A DNA stretch of 64,000 nt, from the NCBI RefSeq assembly GCF_001953875.1, contig NZ_MQUR01000023.1, positions 1 through 64,000 of the forward strand, read 5' to 3'. A program made the translations under genes and the position numbers. Numbering within the stretch: the stretch's first letter is position 1; the number at the start of each line of letters is the position of its first letter. Source of the DNA: Streptomyces amritsarensis (GTDB lineage: Bacteria; Actinomycetota; Actinomycetes; Streptomycetales; Streptomycetaceae). Under the pieces are notes generated by a model. It saw only the letters and a list, made by a program, of their open reading frames with translations, was not told where the DNA came from and ran no database searches. Below are positions 8,501-16,319 of the stretch, piece by piece.

Positions 8501-9129
8501 CCGGTGCCGGTGCGGCCGTGGTGGACGGCCTCCAGGCGCAGGGAGTCGCCGTAGACCTCGCGCCAGGGCGCGAGCAGCCGGGCGGCCCGGTCGGGTCGGC
8601 CCGCCGCGAGCGCCCGCCCCACCTCGGAGCCGGGCCCGAGGAGGACGAAGACGCCCTCCCCGCGCAGCGCGTCCCAGGGGACGACCGGGACCTCGGCGGC
8701 CGTCGCGTGGGCGGCGGTGACCATCCGGCACAGCTCGGACCAGCCGGCGGCCCCGTCCCGGGCCAGGAAGACGGCCCGGGCGGCGGACTCGTCCAGGAAG
8801 GCCCCTCCCTTGACGGGGGTGCGCCGCCGGTACGAGGCCCCGGCCGGACCGCCGCCCGCGGCGGAAGCGGTCGAGCCCCCCGGCCCGGCCGAGCCCGCCG
8901 CGGGGGAACCTGCGGGAGACACCGCCATGTCCACGCCGAACAGCGGCCGGATGCCCGCGTCGGCACACGCCTTCGCGAACCGGACCGCGCCCGCCAGGGT
9001 GTCGCGGTCGGTCAGGGCGAGGGCGTCCATGCCCCGCTCGGCGGCACGCTCCGCCAGCCGTTCCGGGTGCGAGCCTCCGTAGCGCATGGAGAACCCCGAA
9101 ACGGTGTGCAGATGCGTAAAACCAGGCAC
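5548..9129 (-). CDS. dnaE2: Error-prone DNA polymerase III alpha subunit DnaE2
   Basis: A 1193-residue C-family polymerase for damage-tolerant, mutagenic synthesis. It starts with a PHP domain (FTHLHTVSGFS, residues 4-14; LALTDRDTL). The palm follows, with GSGAGSLVNHLLG and the catalytic PDIDID near 438-443, then FHEQIIEIVD and GYPVEVV in the fingers, and an OB fold from about 1008 (GQTVLVAGAKA). Between about 1106 and 1133 lies a low-complexity Gly/Asn/Ser stretch, encoded by a short tandem DNA repeat at 5738-5803. The GTG at 9129 has AGGAGG seven bases upstream. A LexA-like box upstream predicts SOS control. Confidence 0.93.
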   Translation of the reverse strand: MPGFTHLHTVSGFSMRYGGSHPERLAERAAERGMDALALTDRDTLAGAVRFAKACADAGIRPLFGVDMAVSPAGSPAAGSAGPGGSTASAAGGGPAGASYRRRTPVKGGAFLDESAARAVFLARDGAAGWSELCRMVTAAHATAAEVPVVPWDALRGEGVFVLLGPGSEVGRALAAGRPDRAARLLAPWREVYGDSLRLEAVHHGRTGTGPGSLRLAARTVGFAAEQGVPAVLTNAVRYADPGQGPVADILDAARRLVPIDRRGPLDTGERWLKAPAAMAETADLIARAAGLGPADARRLLAQTRHTAEACSVDPEDDLGIGSVHFPEARLVGAAHRSAQRVLTSRASAGMVLRGYAGDPAYWERMHHELDIIAHHGFASYFLTVAQVVDDVREMGIRVAARGSGAGSLVNHLLGIAHADPVEHGLLMERFLSKRRRVLPDIDIDVESARRLEVYRRIIDRFGAERVATVSMPETYRVRHAIRDVGAALSMDPAVVDRLAKAFPHIRARDARAALEELPELRDVRGQSHGRLWELVESLDALPRGIAMHPCGVLLSDASLLARTPVVPTSGEGFPMSQFDKDDVEELGLLKLDVLGVRMQSAMAHAVAEIRRGTGEELDLDDPAQVPPGDRATYELIRSAETLGCFQIESPGQRDLVGRLQPSTFHDLVVDISLFRPGPVAADMVRPFIEARHGRAPVRFPHPDLADALRETYGVVVFHEQIIEIVDVMTGCGRDEADRVRRGLSDPPSQARIKVWFAAKAAERGYPVEVVARTWEIVEAFGSYGFCKAHAVAFAVPTYQSAWLKAHHPAAFYAGLLTHDPGMYPKRLLLADARRRGVPVLPLDVNRSAVAHRIELVSDTDGVWGLRLGLGDVHGISGAEADRIESGQPYASLRDFWDRAHPGRPVAERLAQVGALDSFGANRRDLMLHLTELHGAQRAAGVRGPQLPLEGGRSTASVGLPDLSDAERLSAELGVLGMDASRHLMGDHHAFLAELGVIPARRLRETGHGQTVLVAGAKAATQTPPIRSGRRVIFTTLDDGTGLVDLAFFDDSHERCAHTVFHSFLLLVRGVVQRRGPQSLSVVGAAVWNLAELVELRAAGGLDAVAARLAEPAGNGSGNGNGSGSYNGSGNGSGGPAAADGDAAGEEPAAKGPGRTIRMSTGYEMNPWADLQPPGTGPATGRKLWHSSPGSAG

Positions 9130-9199
9130 CCGCGGCCTCCTGCTTCGCTCGTTGAACACCACCCCCGCTCTCCACCATAGAGCAATTCGAATACCCGTG

Positions 9200-9215
9200 C
9201 GAAACACTTGTTCGA
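9200..9215 (-). promoter_or_regulatory. Probable LexA (SOS) box for dnaE2
   Basis: On the minus strand the site reads TCGAACAAGTGTTTCG, against the actinobacterial SOS consensus TCGAAC-N4-GTTCGA. The first half is perfect; the second keeps GTT and then slips by one base. It lies 70 bases upstream of the dnaE2 start, where SOS boxes of dnaE2 operons are usually found. Confidence 0.6.
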
Positions 9216-9292
9216 TCACCTGAAGGGTCGGGAGTCATCCGTTCGGCCCGCCCCTGCTGCGGCCCGCCCCCCGCACGCCGAGCGTGTGAGAC

Positions 9293-10327
9293 ATGACCCC
9301 GTCCCAAGGTTTCCTCGCCGAGATCAAGGACGCCGTGACCACCCGGGCGGCGCTGCTCGTCCTGGGGGTACTGGCGCTCCAGCTCGCCTTCATCACCTCG
9401 TACATCGGGGCCTTCCACCATCCGAAGCCCAGCGAGATCCCGATCGCCGTGACCGCGCCGGCCGCGCCGGCGGCCGAGCGGTCCGCGCAGCAGCTCGGCG
9501 CCCTGCCCGGTGACCCGCTCGACCCCCGCGTCGTCGAGGACGAGGCAGCGGCGCTCGCGCAGGTACGGGACCGGGACGTCGACGGCGCGCTGATCATCGA
9601 CCCGGCCGGCCGGACCGACCGGCTGCTGGTCGCCTCGGGCGCCGGAGCCTCGCTGTCCCAGGCCCTGGAGGAGGTCGTGGGCGCCGCCGAACGGGCCCAG
9701 GGGCGGACCGTGCGGGTCACCGACGTGGCACCGGCCGCCAAGGGCGACAGCCGCGGGCTGAGCTCCTTCTACCTCGTCATCGGATGGTGCGTCGGCGGCT
9801 ACCTGTGCGCAGCGATCCTCGCGATCAGCGCCGGCGCGCGGCCCGCCAACGGGCACCGCGCCGTCATCCGGCTGGGCGCGCTGCTCGTGTACGCGCTCGC
9901 CGCCGGACTGCTCGGCGCGGTCATCGCCGGGCCGGTCCTGGACGCGCTGCCCGGCAGCGTCTGGGGCCTGTGGGGGCTGGGCACCCTGGTCGTCTTCGCG
10001 GTCGGCGCGATCACCCTCGCCTTCCAGGGCCTGGCGGGGGTGATCGGCATCGGCCTCGCGATCCTGCTGGTCGTGGTGCTCGGCAACCCGAGCGCGGGCG
10101 GCGCCTACCCGTACCCGCTGCTGCCGCCGTTCTGGAGCACCATCGGGCCGGCCCTGCCACCGGGCGCCGGTACGTACGCCGCGCGCTCCATCACGTACTT
10201 CGACGGCAACGGCGCCGGCGGGCCGCTGCTGGTGCTGGCCGCCTGGGCGCTGGTCGGCGCCGCGGTCACCCTGGCCTGCGCAACCCTCCGCCGCCCCCGC
10301 CCCGACGCCCCGGCGGGCACGACCTGA
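9293..10327 (+). CDS. Multi-pass membrane protein, ABC-2/YhgE-like
   Basis: A 344-residue inner-membrane protein. One N-terminal helix (about 19-38) is followed by an extracellular domain of ~110 residues (IPIAVTAPAAP...ALIIDPAGRTD) and then about five helices from residue 160 onward. This one-helix/large-loop/five-helix plan resembles the ABC-2 or YhgE/Pip permease group (DUF3533 type). No ATPase gene is adjacent. It is divergent from dnaE2; the start is ATG 9293, with only a weak ribosome-binding site. What it moves, if anything, is unknown. Confidence 0.7.
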   Translation: MTPSQGFLAEIKDAVTTRAALLVLGVLALQLAFITSYIGAFHHPKPSEIPIAVTAPAAPAAERSAQQLGALPGDPLDPRVVEDEAAALAQVRDRDVDGALIIDPAGRTDRLLVASGAGASLSQALEEVVGAAERAQGRTVRVTDVAPAAKGDSRGLSSFYLVIGWCVGGYLCAAILAISAGARPANGHRAVIRLGALLVYALAAGLLGAVIAGPVLDALPGSVWGLWGLGTLVVFAVGAITLAFQGLAGVIGIGLAILLVVVLGNPSAGGAYPYPLLPPFWSTIGPALPPGAGTYAARSITYFDGNGAGGPLLVLAAWALVGAAVTLACATLRRPRPDAPAGTT

Positions 10328-10360
10328 CCCGGCCCCGACGCGCGGAGCGCGGGCCCGGCG

Positions 10361-10470
10361 GGCGGGATACGGGCCCCTACGCGGGGAGCAGGACGGAATC
10401 CGCGCCGCCGGGCGGGATACGGGCCCCCTCGCGGGAAGCAGGACAGAATCCGGGCCGCCGGGCGGGATAC
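10361..10470. repeat. 50-bp tandem repeat
   Basis: GGCGGGATACGGG recurs at 10361, 10411 and 10461, an exact 50-base period, with the intervening text (GCGGGAAGCAGGACAGAATC type) also conserved in the first two units. The third unit runs into the longer repeat that follows. Confidence 0.85.
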
Positions 10471-10852
10471 GGGCTCGGTGCGGGCGGGTCGCGGTGCCGG
10501 GCAGGGGTATCTCCTCGGCTCGGCGCGCGCGAGGTGTCTCGGCCATGAGCGGTGGCAGCGCGCTCGTCCTGCGGGGACACCCCTCCCCGTCCCCACTCCA
10601 GCAGTACGAGCCCGGTTCCCCGAAGGGCGTCCCCGGCCGGGCCGTGGCCTCGCCGTACGGGCGGGATACGGGCACGGCGCGGGCCGGTCGCGGTGCCGGG
10701 CAGGGGTATCTCCTCGGCTCGGCGCGTGCGGGGTGTCTCGGCCGTGAGCGGTGGTCGCGCGCTCGTCCTGCGGGGACACCCCTCCCCGTCCCCGCTCCAG
10801 CAGGCGCGAGCCCGGTCCCCGAAGGGCATCCCCGGCCGGGCCGTGGCCGCGC
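10461..10852. repeat. Two tandem copies of a ~199-bp repeat
   Basis: The first unit starts at 10461 and the second at 10660. Both contain, in order, GGCGGGATACGGG, GTCGCGGTGCCGGGCAGGGG, TATCTCCTCGGCTCGGCGCG, GCGCTCGTCCTGCGGGGACA, CCCCTCCCCGTCCCC and CCCCGGCCGGGCCGTGGCC. Identity is roughly nine bases in ten by eye. No start and Shine-Dalgarno pair supports a protein. It may be a structured RNA, a recombination product or decayed repeat DNA. Confidence 0.8.
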
Positions 10853-10952
10853 CGGCCGCCTGCGCCGATGGTCCTCAACAGACCGGCCTCTGCTGACCCG
10901 GACGGTGGTCGCCACGCACGGAGCCCTCCCCGAAGGCCGAACCCCCGCCCGG

Positions 10953-11375
10953 TCACCGGTCCACCGGATCCGGCACCCCCAGCAGCCGCACCGCGCGGTC
11001 GGCCTCGGCGTCGTAGACCTGGAAGTCGATGCGCCGCCCGTCCGGGGCCCGGTACTCCAGAACCCGCATGCCCGGCCGCCAGCTCTCGCGTACGACCGCC
11101 CGGCCGCCCGTGGGCAGCCGGACCGCCGGGCGCAGCGGGGCCTTGAAGACGGCGCCGGCCCCGTCCGGGCCCGCGCCCAGCTTGCCGTAGCCGAAGAACC
11201 GCCGCCGCAGGCCCTGCCGCCACCGCGCCTGGCAGGGCACGTCCACGGCGGCTCCGCCGGAGGCCGCCGCCGTGCGTCCGGCGGCCCGGCGGGCGACGGT
11301 CCGGCGCGTCAGCGTCCCGGCGAGGGCGGCGACGAGCGCGAGCACCGCGTATTCGACGATCGTGGTCATCTCCAT
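10953..11375 (-). CDS. Small membrane-anchored protein, DUF2550-like
   Basis: A 140-residue protein with one N-terminal helix (MTTIVEYAVLALVAALAGTL) and a cytoplasmic domain beginning DVPCQARWRQGLRRRFFGYGKL. The short PCQARW/GYGKL pattern and the size resemble actinobacterial DUF2550 proteins, although the match is from memory and weak. ATG 11375 is chosen for GGGGAGGGG upstream. It lies 69 bases downstream of the amidohydrolase stop on the same strand and could be read through from it. Confidence 0.55.
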   Translation of the reverse strand: MEMTTIVEYAVLALVAALAGTLTRRTVARRAAGRTAAASGGAAVDVPCQARWRQGLRRRFFGYGKLGAGPDGAGAVFKAPLRPAVRLPTGGRAVVRESWRPGMRVLEYRAPDGRRIDFQVYDAEADRAVRLLGVPDPVDR

Positions 11376-11444
11376 GTCCCCCGCCCCTCCCCGGGGCACG
11401 GCGCCCCCGGCGGGGATCACCTTAGGCACGGGGGCCGGCCGGGG

Positions 11445-13094
11445 TCAGCGCGCCCGGTGGACGATTTCGCCCGCCACCACCACCGTTTCGGCCACCGTGC
11501 CCGGGATCTCGTCCACCGGGACGGCGAAGATGTCGCGGGAGAGGACCACGAAGTCCGCCACCTTGCCCACGGTGAGCGAACCGCGTTCCCGTTCCAGGAA
11601 GTTGGCGTGGGCGGAGCCCATCGTGTAGCCGTGCACCGCCGTGGCGACGTCCACCGTCTCGGCGGGCTGCCAGGCCGGGCCGTCGCCGGACAGCGGGCGG
11701 CGCGTCACGGCCGTGTAGATGCCGATCATCGGGTCCATCTCCGCCACGTTCCAGTCGCTGGAGAACGCCAGTACCGCTCCCGCCTCGTGCAGGCTGCGCA
11801 TGGGCCAGGCCTTGTGCCAGCGGTCCTCGCCGACGTTCTGCGCCCAGTCCTTGCCCGGGCCGGCGATCTCCGGGGCGCAGTGCCTGGGCTGCATGCAGGC
11901 GACGACGCCGAGCTCCTCGAAGCGCGGTACGTCCGCGGGGTCCAGGCACTCCACGTGGACCACCTGGTGGCGGGCGTCGCGCGGGCCGTTCACGGACCGC
12001 GCGTGCTCGACGGCGTCCAGGACGGTGCGGATGCCCCGGTCGCCGGTGGCGTGCACGAAGCACTGGAAGCCCCGCGCGTCCAGGCCGGCCAGCAGTTCCG
12101 CGAATTCCTCGGCCGGGTAGAAGGTCTCGCCGCGGTGCGTGCCGCATCCGGTGTACGGCTCCAGCAGCGCGGCGGTGCGCGGCTCCACGACGTCGTCGAT
12201 GTAGAGCTTGAGGGGGCCGACGCGCAGCCGGTCCCCCGCGTAGGAGCGGGCGGCCGCCTCGAAGTCGTCGAGGTCCTGCGGTGTGGTGCCGCGCGGGTGG
12301 AAGAGCGCGGCGACGATCCGCGGTCGCAGCCGGCCCTCCGCCCTGGCCCGCTCGAAGAGGGCGAGGTCGTCGAGGGAGTTCTGCGGTTCCACGACGGTGG
12401 TGATGCCGAATCCGATCGCGTCGTCGAGGCTCTTGGCGAGGCGCCCGTACTGCCGGTCCGGGGAGGCCCACGGGACGCCGAGGCGGCGCAGTGCGCGGTG
12501 GCCTTCGCGGGAGAGGCCCTTGACGGCGAAGTCCTTGACGAATCCGGTGGGTTCGCCGGTGGCGGGGTCCAGGGCCGCTGTGCCGAAGGGGAGGTCGGTG
12601 CGGTCGCGGGTGACGCCGAGCCGGCGCATGGCGGCGGTGTTGAGCCAGGCCGTGTGCACGTCGTACGAGAGCACGATGGCCGGGGTGTCGCCGGTGGCGG
12701 GGTCGAGGTCCGCGGCGCACGGCATCCGCCCGTCGGGGATCGCGGAGTAGTCGAAGGCCTCGGCCTCGATCCACTCGGCGTCGGGGTTGGCCCCCCGCCA
12801 GGCGAGGATCCGCTCGTGGATGCCCTCCAGGGTCCGTACTCCGGCGAGCTGGACGCAGGCGTCGTCGGAGCCGAGGCGGACGTGGTTGTGCGCGTCGATG
12901 AAGCCGGGGAGGACGAGGCGGCCGGCGGCTTCGATGTGTTCGGTGTGGGGGCCGGCCCAGGCGGCGGCCTCGTGGTCGGGGCCGATCCACACGATGCGGC
13001 CGTCGTGGACGGCGAGGGCCTCCGCCTCGGGCAGGTCCGGGTCCACGGTGTGGATGCGGGCGCCGGTGAGCAGCAGGTGGGCGGGATGGTTCAC
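11445..13094 (-). CDS. Amidohydrolase, YtcJ-like
   Basis: A 549-residue metal-dependent hydrolase. The N-terminal beta domain (ARIHTVDP, AVHDGRIVWIG) leads to the metal motif GFIDAHNHV near residue 64; later ligands probably include the His in CFVHATGDRG and in VVHVECLD, and the Asp in AFSSDWNVAEMDPM. The C-terminal GSLTVGKVADFVVLSRD is the usual strand returning to the beta domain. GTG 13094 follows a GGAG. It is 32 bases downstream of an NCS1 nucleobase/hydantoin permease, so a cyclic amide or nucleobase-like substrate is plausible; characterised YtcJ relatives act on N-substituted formamides and related amides. Confidence 0.85.
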   Translation of the reverse strand: MNHPAHLLLTGARIHTVDPDLPEAEALAVHDGRIVWIGPDHEAAAWAGPHTEHIEAAGRLVLPGFIDAHNHVRLGSDDACVQLAGVRTLEGIHERILAWRGANPDAEWIEAEAFDYSAIPDGRMPCAADLDPATGDTPAIVLSYDVHTAWLNTAAMRRLGVTRDRTDLPFGTAALDPATGEPTGFVKDFAVKGLSREGHRALRRLGVPWASPDRQYGRLAKSLDDAIGFGITTVVEPQNSLDDLALFERARAEGRLRPRIVAALFHPRGTTPQDLDDFEAAARSYAGDRLRVGPLKLYIDDVVEPRTAALLEPYTGCGTHRGETFYPAEEFAELLAGLDARGFQCFVHATGDRGIRTVLDAVEHARSVNGPRDARHQVVHVECLDPADVPRFEELGVVACMQPRHCAPEIAGPGKDWAQNVGEDRWHKAWPMRSLHEAGAVLAFSSDWNVAEMDPMIGIYTAVTRRPLSGDGPAWQPAETVDVATAVHGYTMGSAHANFLERERGSLTVGKVADFVVLSRDIFAVPVDEIPGTVAETVVVAGEIVHRAR

Positions 13095-13126
13095 AGGTGG
13101 TGCTCCAGTTGCGGTGGTGGGAGGGG

Positions 13127-14509
13127 TCAGGCGGCGGCCGGGACGTCGGCGGGCGCGGGGGTCCTGCGCTGCAGCGCCGTGTAGACGAGGCCGGAGACGA
13201 CCGCGCCGAGGAGGGTGAGGTCGGCGCCGCCCAGGGGTGCCACGAGCGGGCCGGTCCACAGTTCGGAGTCGCAGGTCAGGGCGGCGAAGGTGATGCCGGC
13301 GAGGAGCGCGGCGAGGCCGGCCGGGTGGTAGCCGGAGCGGTACCAGTAGGCGCCGCCGGGGCCGGTGGTGTGCAGGGCGTGGCCGTCGTAGCGGCAGCGG
13401 CGCAGCAGCATGTCGGCGAGGAAGACTCCGCCCCAGGGCGCGAACACGATGATCAGGAGGGAGAGGAAGGAGGTCAGCGCGCTCGTGAAGTCGGTGAGGA
13501 AGAGCGCGGCGAGGGAGCCGAGGCCGGTGATGGCGGCGCTGACGACGATGGCCTGGGAGCGGGTCCACGGGATGCCGAGGACCTGGAGGTTCAGGCTGGA
13601 GGAGTACAGCGTGATGATCGAGTTGGTGACGGAGCCGCCGAGGACCAGGGCCAGGAAGACGGGCTGGAACCAGCCGGGGAGCAGGCTCTCGGTGCCGGCG
13701 ACGGCGTCGGTCATGTCGGTGCGGGTGGCCGCGGCGACGCCCGCGATGCCGAGGGCGACGGAGGAGAGGAAGCCGCCGAGGGCGCCGTACCAGGTGATCG
13801 ACTTCAGCGAGGTGGTGCGGGGCAGGTAGCGGGTGTAGTCGGCGGGCATCGGCAGGTACGAGAAGGGGGCGGCCAGCATGATCACGAAGGCCAGGCTCCA
13901 GCCGGAGGCGCCGGGCACGCCGGTCGCGGGGGCGGTGGTGTCGGCGCCGGGCAGCAGGAAGGCGAGCAGGGCGGCGAAGCCGGCGGCGAGGGCGTAGGCC
14001 ATCCAGCGTTCGGCGAACTGGACGGTGGCGTGCCCCCACAGGGCGACGACGAAGGTCAGCGCGAGGGTGGCGAAGAGGGCGGCGGCCCGGGCGGGGGTGC
14101 CGTGCAGGAGGCCCACTTCTTCGAGGAAGACCTCGAGGGCGAGCGTGCCGACGACGGTGTTGAGGATGGTGTAGCCGATGCCGACGAGCCAGTTGAGGAC
14201 TCCGGCGGGCAGGTTGCCGCGGACGCCGAAGGCGGCGCGGGAGATGACCAGGGTGGCGGTGCCGGTGCGGATGCCGGACAGGCCGGCGGCGCTGATGGCG
14301 AAGAAGGCCAGTCCGCTGACCACGACCACGGTGGTGGCCTGCCAGAAGGTGAGGCCGAAGGCGACGGCGAGGGCTCCGTTGATCACGTAGGTGAAGGTCA
14401 GGTTGGAGCCGAACCAGAGCCAGAAGAGGTCGCGTGCCCTGCCGTGCCGCTCGCTGTCCGGGATCGGATCGATGCCGCGCGTCTCGACTCTGAAGATCTC
14501 GTCACTCAT
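13127..14509 (-). CDS. NCS1-family nucleobase/hydantoin permease
   Basis: A 460-residue transporter with about twelve membrane helices. Family features are RDLFWLWFGSNLTFTYVINGALAVAFG near the start, GVRGNLPAGVLNWLVGIGYTILNTVVG and MPADYTRYLPRTTS. It should import a cytosine, purine, allantoin or hydantoin-type compound by cation symport. ATG 14509 is chosen because an in-frame ATG 17 codons earlier lies inside the operator palindrome. It is first in an operon with the amidohydrolase and divergent from the TetR gene, whose operators overlap its promoter region. Confidence 0.87.
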   Translation of the reverse strand: MSDEIFRVETRGIDPIPDSERHGRARDLFWLWFGSNLTFTYVINGALAVAFGLTFWQATTVVVVSGLAFFAISAAGLSGIRTGTATLVISRAAFGVRGNLPAGVLNWLVGIGYTILNTVVGTLALEVFLEEVGLLHGTPARAAALFATLALTFVVALWGHATVQFAERWMAYALAAGFAALLAFLLPGADTTAPATGVPGASGWSLAFVIMLAAPFSYLPMPADYTRYLPRTTSLKSITWYGALGGFLSSVALGIAGVAAATRTDMTDAVAGTESLLPGWFQPVFLALVLGGSVTNSIITLYSSSLNLQVLGIPWTRSQAIVVSAAITGLGSLAALFLTDFTSALTSFLSLLIIVFAPWGGVFLADMLLRRCRYDGHALHTTGPGGAYWYRSGYHPAGLAALLAGITFAALTCDSELWTGPLVAPLGGADLTLLGAVVSGLVYTALQRRTPAPADVPAAA

Positions 14510-14527
14510 CGCTGCACGCACCCTTGA

Positions 14528-14546
14528 TCTTGAATGGCGTTCTAAG
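14528..14546. promoter_or_regulatory. TetR operator, site 1
   Basis: TCTTGAATGGCGTTCTAAG is an imperfect version of the palindrome at 14548-14566. The two centres are 20 bp apart, about two helical turns, placing two dimers on one DNA face upstream of the permease start. Confidence 0.65.
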
Positions 14547-14547
14547 T

Positions 14548-14566
14548 TCTTGAATGGCATTCAAGA
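14548..14566. promoter_or_regulatory. TetR operator, site 2 (palindrome)
   Basis: TCTTGAATGGCATTCAAGA is palindromic apart from its central base. It lies in the divergent interval between the permease and TetR genes and is the natural target for autoregulation and operon repression. Confidence 0.7.
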
Positions 14567-14641
14567 TGAGGGGTGGAGCGGACGCCCGTCAAGACCCTGT
14601 CCGGGATAAGGTCGGCCCACGAAGATCGGGAGGCGGCAGCG

Positions 14642-15244
14642 GTGGCAGGAGCGGCACGGCGGCGCGACGGGCAGGTCGCCCAGGAGCGGATGCTGGAAGA
14701 GGCCATGGCGGCGATCGCCGAGGACGGGCTCGCGGCGCTGACCATGTCCAAGCTCGCCGACCGGCTCGGCACCAGCGGCGGCCACATCCTGTACTACTTC
14801 GGCAGCAAGGACCGGCTGCTGCTGGAGGCACTGCGCTGGAGCGAGGAGCAGCTCGCGGTCGAGCGCGCGGCCCTGCTGCGCCGCCGCGTCCCGGCCGCCC
14901 GCAAGCTGGAGCTCTTCCTGGAGCTGTACCTGCCGCGCGGCCCGCGCGACCCGCGCTGGACCCTGTGGATCGAGCTGTGGGCCCGTACGCCGTCCAACAC
15001 GGACCTGCGCGCGGCCCAGGAGGAGCTCGACGCGGGCTGGCACGAGGACCTGCGGGCGCTGCTGGCGAAGGGCGTCGAGCAGGGCCGGTTCGCCCCGATG
15101 GACACGGCCGAGCGGGCCGCGGAGCTGCTCGCGCTGCTGGACGGACTGAGCACCCGGGTGGTGCTGGGACAGCGGGACACGGACCGGGGGCGGGCGCTGG
15201 AGCGGGCGCGGTCGGCGACGGCCCTGCTGGTCGAGCACCTCTGA
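14642..15244 (+). CDS. TetR-family transcriptional regulator
   Basis: A 200-residue regulator. The DNA-binding domain spans residues 10-60 (MLEEAMAAIAEDGLAALTM, SKLADRLGTSGGHILYYFGSK). The rest is a helical ligand-binding domain with WTLWIELWARTP and a terminal helix (RALERARSATALLVEHL), close in plan to BetI-like members. GTG 14642 is preferred because GGGAGG lies eight bases upstream; an ATG at 14573 would add 23 unconserved residues. It is divergent from the permease/amidohydrolase operon and probably represses it through the two sites between them. Confidence 0.85.
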   Translation: MAGAARRRDGQVAQERMLEEAMAAIAEDGLAALTMSKLADRLGTSGGHILYYFGSKDRLLLEALRWSEEQLAVERAALLRRRVPAARKLELFLELYLPRGPRDPRWTLWIELWARTPSNTDLRAAQEELDAGWHEDLRALLAKGVEQGRFAPMDTAERAAELLALLDGLSTRVVLGQRDTDRGRALERARSATALLVEHL

Positions 15245-15416
15245 GCCCGCCCGCCCCTTCGGCCGCGGCACTCCCGCCTCCCGAACCCCACCGGTCGGCG
15301 GCGCGCGCTCGCGGGCACCTTCGCGAGAATCGCCCCCGGAGTGCGCCCTACCGCACTCCTCCCCCAGCGAGCACAATCGCCGTGACGACCCACACCGAAC
15401 GTGAGGGAGGGAGCGC

Positions 15417-16319
15417 GTGCGCCATCAGGTGCGCACAGCGGACGGGCGCGCTCTGACCGTGGAGCGCTGGGGCGATCCGGACGGCAAGCCCGTCTTCCTG
15501 CTCCACGGCATGCCCGGAAGCCGCCTGGGCCCGGCCCCCCGGGGCATGGTCCTCTACCAGCGCCGGATGCAGCTCATCGCCTACGACAGACCCGGCTACG
15601 GCGGCTCCGACCGCCACCCGGGCCGCACCGTCGCCGACGTGGCCCACGACGTGGCCGCCGTGGCCGACTCCCTCGGCCTGGACAGGTTCGCCGTGGCGGG
15701 CCGTTCCGGAGGCGCCGCGGGCGCCCTGGCCTGCGCCGCCCTGCTGCCCGAGCGGGTCACCCGCACCGCGGCGATGGTGGGACTGGCCCCCCGGGACGCG
15801 GAGGACCTGGACTGGTTCGCCGGGATGGCCGCCTCGAACGTCCGGGAGTACACCACCGCCTCCACCGACCCCGAGGAACTGGCCGCCCGGCTCATCCCGC
15901 GGGCCGCCGGCATCCGCAAGGACCCCGGCCGGCTGCTGGACGAGCTGCGCCGGGAACTGACCGACAACGACCGCATGATCGTCTCGGACGCCGGCCTGCG
16001 GTCGATGCTGCTGCGGAACTACCGCGAGGGGCTGCGCCATTCGGCCTACGGCTGGATCGACGACGTCCTCGCCTTCAGCCGCCCCTGGGGCTTCGACCCG
16101 GCCGACATCCGCTGCCCGGTGCTGATCTGGCACGGGGAGCTCGACGTGTTCTCCCCCGTGGGCCACTCCCGCTGGCTGGCGCGCCGGATCCCGGGGGCCA
16201 CCACCGCGATCGAGCCGGCCGCCGCGCACTTCGCGGCGCTGCGCGCGCTGCCCGACGTGCTGAACTGGCTGCTGCGCGACCTCCCGATCCCCCCGCTCAG
16301 CGAACAGCAGTCCGCGTAG
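15417..16319 (+). CDS. Alpha/beta-fold hydrolase
   Basis: A 300-residue cytoplasmic hydrolase. VFLLHGMPGSRLG (about 26-38) forms the oxyanion loop, IAYDRPGYGGSDRHPGRTV is typical of the family, and the nucleophile Ser lies in AGRSGGAAG (about residue 96). Asp in HGELDVFSP and His in AAAHFAAL are candidate triad partners. There is no signal peptide. GTG 15417 is preceded by GGGAGG. It resembles proline iminopeptidase or haloalkane-dehalogenase relatives, but the substrate cannot be assigned. Confidence 0.85.
   Translation: MRHQVRTADGRALTVERWGDPDGKPVFLLHGMPGSRLGPAPRGMVLYQRRMQLIAYDRPGYGGSDRHPGRTVADVAHDVAAVADSLGLDRFAVAGRSGGAAGALACAALLPERVTRTAAMVGLAPRDAEDLDWFAGMAASNVREYTTASTDPEELAARLIPRAAGIRKDPGRLLDELRRELTDNDRMIVSDAGLRSMLLRNYREGLRHSAYGWIDDVLAFSRPWGFDPADIRCPVLIWHGELDVFSPVGHSRWLARRIPGATTAIEPAAAHFAALRALPDVLNWLLRDLPIPPLSEQQSA

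Larger units (their letters stand above)
10328..10952. other. Gene-free region filled by tandem repeats
   Basis: The 625 bases between the membrane protein and the next minus-strand gene contain no convincing gene. Open frames on both strands are GC-rich and share one repetitive Arg/Gly/Pro-rich composition. Most of the interval is made of the two repeat families listed separately. Confidence 0.7.

Noticed and set aside
6356..10915. Very long minus-strand open frame of ~1500 codons
   Set aside because: It overlaps dnaE2 in another frame and is Arg/Pro-rich; dnaE2 has full motifs and a proper start.
10494..13184. Long plus-strand open frame of ~900 codons
   Set aside because: It crosses the repeat region and lies antisense to the membrane protein and amidohydrolase genes; its composition is that of a GC-rich shadow with no motifs.
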